Below are positions 57,706-64,000 of a DNA stretch of 64,000 nt, piece after piece; position 1 is the first letter of the stretch; the number at the start of each line of letters is the position of its first letter. Both the position numbers and the translations under genes were made by a program. The DNA lies in contig JACCIC010000121.1 in the NCBI GenBank assembly GCA_018907035.1, forward strand, positions 602,501 to 666,500. Direction: 5' to 3'. The notes under the pieces were generated by a model. It was not told the DNA's origin. It saw only the letters and a list, made by a program, of their open reading frames with translations, and did not search any database. This DNA comes from Sycobia sp. Sy_11 (lineage: Eukaryota > Arthropoda > Insecta > Hymenoptera > Epichrysomallidae).

Positions 57706-58196
57706 TGGAAAGTAAAAGTCATCAAATAGAGGAGGGGAATGGTAATGAGAGGAGATACGACGAGACTGATGGAAGAGTAGCTCAAGTAGATGCAGCTACT
57801 AAGGAAGAAGAGAGGGAGAATAAAATCACCAATGAGATTCGAGTAACGGTAGATGTACACGCAGAACAAGAGAGGGGCGATAAAGCAACCAATGAATATC
57901 AAACTGCACGGGAGAGGATGACGCTTTATAGCAGTGAAGGTGAACCAATAATCGTTGAGTATAATACATCGGATGAACTATTACATGAATGGAATCCTAA
58001 AGAAATCTTGGAAATATTGGAAGGGGTAAGCTCAGTTGAAGTCGAGAGAAGGGATGTACTCCATGAGACAATGGAAGGGGCAGGAATTGTGGTGGGAAAT
58101 CAGCTATATGAACAGACTGAGGATGATGAAGAACTCATTCGAGCAGTTGAACAGTTTGAGAATTGTCGTCCTTCAGAGAAAAAAAGACTAGTCTAG
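57705..58196 (+). CDS. Polinton accessory ORF, acidic 163-aa protein
   Basis: ATG at 57705 overlaps the PolB stop (TAATG), an arrangement compatible with reinitiation or a shared transcript. The product is hydrophilic and strongly acidic (runs such as KEEERENKITNE and EDDEELIRAVEQFE) with no cysteine cluster, signal or membrane segment. No family recognised. The frame is intact although the upstream polymerase is ruined. A GTAAGA donor-like site follows the stop (58201). Confidence 0.6.
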   Translation: MESKSHQIEEGNGNERRYDETDGRVAQVDAATKEEERENKITNEIRVTVDVHAEQERGDKATNEYQTARERMTLYSSEGEPIIVEYNTSDELLHEWNPKEILEILEGVSSVEVERRDVLHETMEGAGIVVGNQLYEQTEDDEELIRAVEQFENCRPSEKKRLV

Positions 58197-58258
58197 TAAG
58201 GTAAGATTCATAGTTAATTTTCTCTTAGAATAGAATAAAGATATTTCTTTTTTGTAGA

Positions 58259-58554
58259 ATGGATTTAGCCACTCTGAATAAAATTTCGACTTGCCGAGGA
58301 AGAAATGTACGAAATTGGAGAAAAATCATTAGTACATGGTGACTGCTCTTAAGCAAGTCTCCACAAAATATGGTACGAAAGTAGTTGCGGAGATAGATGA
58401 AAACTTTAAAATATTCTTCCCGCAAAAGATATCGTCAGCCATATTAAAAGATGAAGAGTTTTTCATAAATATAGCTAATAAAGCAAATAAGCTTTGTTTA
58501 TTTATAGAGTATCGGGGTCGTAGTTGTTTTAAATTTAATACTTCTACTTCTTAA
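58259..58554 (+). pseudogene. Polinton small ORF, basic ~98-aa protein, one frameshift
   Basis: ATG at 58259 (MDLATLNKISTCRGRNVRNW) follows a TTTTTTGTAG acceptor-like site at 58257. With a donor-like GTAAGA at 58201 this suggests a 57-bp intron upstream. A frameshift near 58338 leads into TALKQVSTKYGTKVVAEIDE and the end at 58554 (FKFNTSTS). An AATAAA lies just after the stop. No function recognised. Position between PolB and the convergent integrase is its only context. Confidence 0.5.
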
Positions 58555-58846
58555 GTAATAATAATAAAACACATTGTTTCATTTCTTTTTATTATTTATT
58601 TGCCAAAAATAAAAAACATGTATATATTAATTATATAAATAAATATTATAATCATAATACAATGTCTTTCTTATTTACTTTGAAATTAGTGTCCTTACAC
58701 CTATCCATGTATGTTACTTATATTATATTTTGTATTCAATTAATTTCTTTTTTATTTATCCAACTATTATGCTCACTATTGAATCCTAACCATTTAACAT
58801 ATACGCGGTTACCACTCTGTTTTAGCACTTTTTCTACCAGATAAAT

Positions 58847-59689
58847 TTAGGGATACTTAGTCTTTTGAATTTCAGCTTCATAAAAACCTCCAGATACAGG
58901 CTTATCGTAATAATCTTTAACGTGATAAGTTACTGGATCAATTTTTACAATTCTTGATATTGTAAAAATTTCAGTAGACCAATTAGGTGTATAGCCTTTT
59001 TCAAAAATATGTTTTATTTTACTTATTCATACATTATCTCCGACATTGTATTTCGATTTTTTCCTTGCTATCATCTCAATTGAAAAACGCTTCTTCACCT
59101 CCCTTTCGTTTTCTTGGCTTACATTTTCAAGCTCAATTCCTATTGTTCGATGTTTTCTTGAATTGAAAGCTTTCAGTAAATCTAGTAGGATACCTATCCA
59201 TTTGTAGCTTCCTTGTTTGCTGAATTGTATCCACATTGCATTTTTTAAGGTTCTATTAAATCGTTCACAAATACTTGCATGAAGATTATTGTGTGAAGAG
59301 TATAGATTTATCTTATACTTTTTCATGAGGTTTTGGAAGTGTGAATTGTAAAATTCTTTTCCTTGATCAGTTTGTAGATTTGATGGTACTCTTCCATGTT
59401 TCAATATCGTATTCATAGCGGGAGTAACATCGTTACCATTCTTTGACTTTACTGGTTTAGCCCAAGCATACTTTGAAAATAAATCTATAACAGTGAGTAA
59501 GTAACGAAACCCCTTATTGTCCTTAGCGTAGGCTATCATTTCTACAAGATCTGCTTGCCAAGATTCATCTATACCACGTATACCATATTTTCTTCGCTTA
59601 TATCTGTGACGGGCAGGTTTATGTAGCTCTTCAACCACTTTTTGTTTTATTTCCTGCTGACTTTGCCTTTGCTGATCTTGTCGATGCAT
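58847..59689 (-). pseudogene. Polinton DDE integrase
   Basis: Inserts the element, generating the 6-bp duplication. From ATG 59689 a basic stretch HKPARHRYKRRKYG precedes the core: ESWQADLVEM (D47), NLQTDQGKEF (D108) and NLHASICERFNRTLK (E142). The C-terminal GDNV block (residue 220) meets a TGA at 59027-59029. The frame then continues in register with EKGYTPNWSTEIFTI and GGFYEAEIQ to a natural stop at 58847. The lesion is one nonsense codon in the C-terminal target-contact region, with all three acidic residues present. It runs opposite to PolB and protease. The fossil copy at 4851-6571 shows the same C-terminal blocks. Confidence 0.93.
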
Positions 59690-59709
59690 TTGTTTTCCTG
59701 TTAATATCT

Positions 59710-59882
59710 ATTATAATGCCATTCAAATTCGAAACCGATTGTGTCATAGTATCTTTTTAACAAATATGTGAGTCACTAAGATTTTTAAATTTCGATTCCA
59801 GTTCTGATTTATCCTGATTGGATTTCATAAGATTTTTATCCAAATTATTTATTTTTTCTTCCAATTTCGGATCCTTCAGCCG
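59710..59882 (-). other. Coiled-coil-like coding stretch upstream of the integrase
   Basis: The minus strand reads KDPKLEEKINNLDKNLMKSN followed by a charged heptad-like run and a stop (TAA). The frame differs from that of the integrase. It could be the 3' end of a small separate ORF or a lost N-terminal part. It overlaps the 5' edge of the plus-strand protease region, so the intergenic DNA here is fully packed or rearranged. Confidence 0.35.
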
Positions 59883-60448
59883 GAGGTGCTGCTGAAATAG
59901 CTAAAGCAGTAAATGATGCTAAAGCTGCGCAGAAAGATTATCAAGAAAGTAAGCGACATAATAAGACGATGGAAGCTATTGTTTTAGGTAAAGATCTCTA
60001 TCTGAAGCCATCTAAACGTGGAATGGGATTATTTCTCAAACCGCGTGTCGGACACGGTCTAATGAAAAGAAAAAAAAACTTCAATTTAATTTTGCCAAAT
60101 CGTCCACTAACAAACTTTGATCTTATAAAATATGCACATACATTACAAATTCCACATTTTCGAGGTGTTTTCATGAGAAATAGCCTTCCTCGTAATGGAC
60201 CATGGAATAACGAATCTGCCATTGTTAAGCTCGATGATTCACAAAATAAAGGTAGCCATTGGGTCAGTTATCGAATGAGAGGATCTGACGTCACCTACTT
60301 TGATAGCTTTGGTGATCTCAAACCTCCCATAGATCTAATGAAATATTTCAGTGTGAAAGAAGTGAAATACAACTATACAAGAGATCAGAATTTTGACTCA
60401 TTCATTTGCGGTCATCTTTGTCTTCGTTTCTTAACTGAAAATCTATAA
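59879..60448 (+). CDS. Polinton adenain-like cysteine protease with N-terminal extension
   Basis: Predicted to process virion proteins. The first Met in frame is at 59969, but the same frame is coding-like from 59879 (AGGAAEIAKAVNDAKAAQKD), directly after an AG acceptor-like TTCAG. An upstream exon or a lost start is therefore possible. Numbering from Met 59969: GLFLKP region (residues 20-25), PHFRGVFMRNSLP (62-74), GSHWVSY with His97, YFDSFGDLKPP with Asp112, Gln140 and ICGHLCLRFL with Cys147. The His-Asp-Cys order and the Gln seven residues before Cys match adenovirus-type proteases. No stop or frameshift in 159 codons. Oriented with the capsid genes that follow. Confidence 0.88.
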   Translation, partial: AGGAAEIAKAVNDAKAAQKDYQESKRHNKTMEAIVLGKDLYLKPSKRGMGLFLKPRVGHGLMKRKKNFNLILPNRPLTNFDLIKYAHTLQIPHFRGVFMRNSLPRNGPWNNESAIVKLDDSQNKGSHWVSYRMRGSDVTYFDSFGDLKPPIDLMKYFSVKEVKYNYTRDQNFDSFICGHLCLRFLTENL

Positions 60449-60493
60449 AAAGAATTTGTCAGATAAAATTTGATCATTTTCGCTCAATCAGTC

Positions 60494-61180
60494 ATGGAAG
60501 ATAGTTTCACTTTGACTCTTTCAGGAAAATCTTCTGTCTTAGGAGCCCAATACTTTCCATCCATTGAACTACCAAAGCATAAAAATTATGTTTTAGGTTT
60601 AGTTGAACTTTTAACCTTTAATTCAATTCCAAATATTGACAATACAAATAATCAACTTCATTTAAAAGGAGAAATTATTACTATCCCCATTGGTAGTTAC
60701 GAGATTGATGATATAAATCGATTTTTATCTAATACATTCAAATCAAAAGGAATTGAATTTTCCTTGAAAGCTAACAATAATACATTTAAAAGTGAAATTA
60801 AGTGCAGTGTTTCGTTAGACCTTAAACCTCAAAATTCAATCGGTCGAGTGCTGGGTTTTACTCCTCGTACTCTCAAAGAAAATATAGAACACCGTTCTGA
60901 TTTACCCGTGAAAATATTGAAAATCAATGCACTCAGAGTCGAGTGTAACATTACTGCAGGATTTTTTATTAACAACCAAAAAGTTCATACTATACATGAA
61001 TTCTTTCCCAGTGTTCCTCCAGGATATAAAATCATAGAAATTCCACCACATGTTATATATCTATCACTTAGTGCTAAGTGCATAGATAATATACAAGTTC
61101 GAATTGTCGATGAGGATGGCAATCTAGTTAATTTTCGAGAAGAGGAAATCACTGTTCGACTGCATATCAAATCTATATAA
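60494..61180 (+). CDS. Polinton minor capsid (penton-like) protein
   Basis: ATG 60494 (MEDSFTLTLSGKSSVL) gives 228 aa with no break. An 8-codon longer frame would have to begin with TTG. Alternating hydrophobic beta-strand-like segments (KNYVLGLVELLTFNSIPNI, KILKINALRVECNI, IIEIPPHVIYLSLS) and the invariant-looking PPGYKIIEIPPH fit the single jelly-roll minor capsid protein that follows the protease in Polintons. The assignment rests on order, size and family resemblance. The stop overlaps the next ATG (TAATG). Confidence 0.78.
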   Translation: MEDSFTLTLSGKSSVLGAQYFPSIELPKHKNYVLGLVELLTFNSIPNIDNTNNQLHLKGEIITIPIGSYEIDDINRFLSNTFKSKGIEFSLKANNNTFKSEIKCSVSLDLKPQNSIGRVLGFTPRTLKENIEHRSDLPVKILKINALRVECNITAGFFINNQKVHTIHEFFPSVPPGYKIIEIPPHVIYLSLSAKCIDNIQVRIVDEDGNLVNFREEEITVRLHIKSI

Positions 61181-61335
61181 TGGGGATTCTTTATAATTCT
61201 AGCACACATATAAGTATTCCATCATGGCAATCGATAATCAGTCGATTGAAGAATTTGAAACCGTTAACACTGAAGAACATTCAGTTCCTACAAAGTCTTG
61301 GTCTAAAAGTTCGTGGAAAAAAATTAGCTGTATAA
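61180..61335 (+). CDS. Polinton 51-aa ORF overlapping the penton stop
   Basis: ATG at 61180 shares its A with the preceding TAA. The product starts MGILYNSSTHISIPSW, is basic, and includes LKPLTLKNIQFLQSLGLKVR. I recall similar short ORFs between penton and major capsid genes in insect Polintons, but know no function. Its tight overlap and uninterrupted frame support it as a genuine gene despite its length. Confidence 0.6.
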   Translation: MGILYNSSTHISIPSWQSIISRLKNLKPLTLKNIQFLQSLGLKVRGKKLAV

Positions 61336-61356
61336 TTTTCTGCTGCTTTCTGAAAA

Positions 61357-62598
61357 ATGGACGAAATACTAAAAATTCAATTAGGTGTCGCATTCGATGA
61401 GTCAATTGCTCATTATGAAATTCACGCACATCAACCATATACATCACTAAACTTTGATCATAATGATGAAATTCGCATTTCCATCCAACACCAAGATCTG
61501 TGTCTTCTACCATCGCGTAGTTCTATCCATATCTATGGAAAATTACAAAACACTGCTGGAAATGCACCAACTAAATCTAGATTCGTCAACAATGGTATTT
61601 GTCATCTTTTTGATGAAATTCGATACGAAATTAATGGAGTTGAGATAGACAAAAGTAAAAATGTTGGATTGAGTAGTGTCATGAAAGGATGGGCTTCATT
61701 CAATACTAACGAGACGCTCATGCTTGAAAATGCAGGCTGGATTGGCAATGAAGAAATAACGAGAACATTGATAGATAGGCATGGAAACTTAGACGTTTTT
61801 ATTCCTCTAAGTATGATTTTGGGCTTCGCAGAAGATTACAGAAAAATTGTAATTAACATGAAACACGAACTCATTATGGTAAGATCAAGATCTGACCTGA
61901 ATGCCATAGTCTAGGAAGGTAGTATAGTTGGTAATAATTCTACATATGAAGAATATAACATAAAAATAACAAAAATAGAATGGTTAATGCCTTATGTCAT
62001 TGCTTCTGATAAACAAGAAATCCAACTTTTAAATTTCATTGGCAAAGATAATCCCATCCCAATGTGTTATCGTTCATGGGAACTATTTGAATATCCTGTT
62101 CTGCCAAGCGCCAATAAGCATGTGTGGACAGTCAAAACTTCCAATCAATTGGAGAAACCGCGTTATGTGATTCTCGGCTTACAGACAAAGAAAAAATATC
62201 AAGCATCCGCAACCGCCAGTCGTTTTGATCATTGCAATATTACTAACGTGAGACTTTTTTTGAATTCTCAATATTATCCATACAATAATTTAAACCTTGA
62301 CATATCTAATAATCAATATGCAATACTGTATGATATGTAAGCAAATTTCCAAAAAACATACTATACAAGGGATCCTCAACCACCGCTTTCAAAGAAATAG
62401 TTTCTCGATAATGAACCTCTCATAGTGATTGATTGCTCACGACAAAATGAATCTCTAAAGAGCGCTCCTGTAGATGTACGTTTAGAATTTGAGGCTAAAG
62501 AGAACTTTCCAGCCAATACTACAGCTTATTGCTTGATCTTGCACGATCGCATAGTTCAGTATAATCCCATCAGTGGAGATGTAAGAAAGGTTATTTAA
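61357..62598 (+). pseudogene. Polinton major capsid-like protein (three in-frame stops)
   Basis: One continuous frame of 413 codons from ATG 61357 to TAA 62596-62598, broken by TAG 61912, TAA 62338 and TAG 62398 with no frameshift. Segments such as HAHQPYTSLNF, NDEIRISIQHQD, SSIHIYGKL, FDEIRYEINGVEID and RLFLNSQYYPYNNL resemble the double jelly-roll capsid proteins of Polintons and related viruses. It is the last gene before the right TIR. The three clean nonsense changes in an otherwise preserved frame suggest moderate age and no selection at this copy. Confidence 0.82.
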
Positions 62599-62758
62599 AT
62601 ATTGCTTAATTCAAAGAAGAAGAAAAATGAAAAAAAAAAAAAACAAAAAAAGTAGTTGACTTTGCTATAGGTATCACGGCACATAAAGGTATTCTACTAC
62701 ACCTGAAGTCTACTCACCTGTCAAGTGTGACATGCCCCTCCTCCCCTCTAGAAAAAAC

Positions 62759-62895
62759 AGTAGAGAACCCAAAGTATACTCGCGTGTAAAGTGTGCTATG
62801 TCCCCCGTGACCTAGTTCGGAGCATAGCACACTTTTTAAGGGGGGGGAGGTGTGCCAGAATGCCTATGTGCTAGAATGCCGATAGCCTATCTACT
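62759..62895 (-). repeat. Polinton right terminal inverted repeat
   Basis: 137 bp, inverted copy of 49331-49463. Its hairpin arms GTGTGCTATG and CATAGCACAC are both kept, but the inner C5/G5 pairing is partly lost. Just inside (62670-62750) is a degenerate partial copy of the TIR interior (GTCAAGTGTGACATGCCCC). Confidence 0.92.
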
Positions 62896-62901
62896 TACTT
62901 A

Positions 62902-64000
62902 TGTCGACTGTTCTGCATTAAATTAATAAATATTTTTATCGGTTTTACAGTCTTTATACTATAATATTATTATACTAATATAATGACAGTCAGATTATCC
63001 TTGTTTATAATTACTCCCGAAGAATCTGAAATAGAAATTCCTACTAAAAATAAAACTAAATTAGATTAAAAATGAAAAATAATAACAATAAGTTGTAATC
63101 TATGTTGGCAAAGGACAGCCTGACTACCTCCATCACGCCCATCACCTTTAATTTAAATTTACCTTACATTTTCGATGTTTCGAACCACTATGAAGATGAG
63201 GAGCGCTGAGTTTCTCCAATCTGAGTTGGCGCTTATACTCGAGCTCCGAAAATCCCTAAATGAAGTGACTATATTTCTCTTTCAACGTAAAACAATAACA
63301 AGGCGATCTGAGCGATCATTATACTTACATGCAATAACGACAGAATCTATGGAATACTTCAGAGGGAGTTGACGTAGCACCCTCTTGTATTAACACATTG
63401 TTTCATTGTATATACTGATTTGGACGCCATTTCACTGGGGGATAATCTTTGGGTTGGAAAAACTTCTGCTGCCCTGAAACGTTACAAAGCGCTTATCTTC
63501 TCATGCCACAGTATAACCGCATGCCTATTTTAGATCAAATGAGAAACAGCATTGACCGCAGATTCCCCGTCCTTTGGTGTGCTGGCAATCATTCAGCTAA
63601 ACGCAATATATTGAGCAATGAAATCATCGTAATATATAAAGGATGCATGATGTGGTTGTAGAGAGACACGGCCATTATCAGATCGATTCCGTGCAAAACA
63701 GAAAATCTAAGATCAACGATCAGGTTCACAGGTCCTCTTTGAAGTCAACGTAAACTGACAAATAACTAGACAGAATGGGTTTACAATCTGAAGCAAAGAG
63801 TAAGACAGAGAGTCGAAAGAGGAAAGAAGGATGGAGATAAAACAAGACAGAAAGACATTGAAAAAGTAATAGGAATAAGGCGAAAGTAAGCAAAGTTGGA
63901 GAGAGAGTGAGAGAGAGAGAGAAATTTTGAGAAAAGAATAAAGAAGTGAGGGAAAATTGATTAATAATCCATTTACTATATTTAAATAATTATTTTTAAT
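62902..64000. other. Right flank, no gene supported
   Basis: 62902-62960 resembles the first half of the fold-back insert at 29805-29922, so the Polinton landed in a repeat. The frames at 63175-63372 and 63449-63661 have no recognisable motif. A (GA)-rich tract lies at 63890-63925. Confidence 0.45.

Larger units (their letters stand above)
49331..62895. mobile_element. Full-length Polinton (Maverick) element, 13.6 kb
   Basis: The terminal inverted repeats begin AGTAGATAGGCTAT at both ends (49331 inward and 62895 inward). The 6-bp duplication TACTTA flanks them exactly (49325-49330 and 62896-62901), and both 6-bp duplications and 5'-AG termini are Polinton hallmarks. Inside are protein-primed DNA polymerase B, DDE integrase, adenain-like protease, penton-like and major-capsid-like genes, plus several accessory ORFs. 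Order: Ser-rich gene (+), unknown split gene (-), PolB (+), two small ORFs (+), integrase (-), protease, penton, 51-aa ORF and major capsid (+). PolB, integrase and major capsid are broken, so the copy is not autonomous. No FtsK/HerA-type ATPase was recognised. Confidence 0.95.

Noticed and set aside
60470..60493. Upstream start for the penton gene
   Set aside because: The codon at 60470 is TTG. The first ATG in frame, at 60494, is the credible eukaryotic start.
63175..63661. Two short ORFs right of the Polinton as gag or env remnants
   Set aside because: I could not match any retroelement motif in either frame.

Overview
The window is transposon-dense DNA from an animal nuclear genome. It looks like an insect and most probably a hymenopteran such as an ant. 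That inference rests on AT-rich composition with long (TA)n, (GT)n and (CT)n runs, several mariner lineages, a tRNA-derived SINE, Helitrons, jockey-like LINEs, Gypsy remnants and a Polinton (Maverick) whose proteins resemble those I know from ant genomes. I find no convincing host protein-coding gene, rRNA or canonical tRNA gene in the 64 kb. Almost everything recognisable is mobile DNA in various stages of decay, much of it nested.

Left part (1-15.2 kb). A fossil Polinton integrase is split by two cut-and-paste elements: a 2.65-kb Tc1/mariner-superfamily element with about 525-bp terminal inverted repeats (2200-4848) and a mariner (4989-6212). Gypsy-type pol remnants follow (6.65-9.14 kb), cut by a second mariner family (9142-10380). 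Gag/protease-like Gypsy debris (11.4-13.6 kb) and a fragment of another mariner (14.2-14.55 kb) come next. From 15.2 to 26.4 kb there is mostly AT-rich non-coding DNA with two SINE copies, microsatellites and a weak gag-like remnant.

Middle part (26.4-48.2 kb). A decayed jockey/I-like LINE (26.4-29.6 kb) is followed by a deleted mariner (29.7-30.9 kb) that carries a 118-bp fold-back insertion. Next is a family of non-autonomous Helitrons (ends at 33343, 34299, 36593 and 40540) containing a 60-bp minisatellite. One Helitron carries a mariner with an intact transposase ORF (34519-35787). A near-identical mariner with one nonsense mutation sits at 46915-48191. A third mariner family, two more SINEs and a second LINE (43.2-45.6 kb) lie between them.

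Right part (49.3-62.9 kb). This is a full-length 13.6-kb Polinton with matching 6-bp target-site duplications (TACTTA), 133-137-bp terminal inverted repeats containing an internal hairpin, a three-unit subterminal repeat and recognisable gene modules. On the plus strand these are a Ser/Asn-rich two-exon gene, protein-primed family-B DNA polymerase (with a 77-bp spliceosomal-type intron), two small accessory ORFs, an adenain-like protease, a penton-like minor capsid protein, a 51-aa ORF and a major-capsid-like protein. On the minus strand are an unrecognised split gene and a DDE integrase. Replication (polymerase), integration and major capsid genes are broken, while protease and minor capsid are open. 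I do not see a packaging ATPase. The copy therefore looks inactive but structurally complete. The last kilobase is AT-rich flank with no supported gene.
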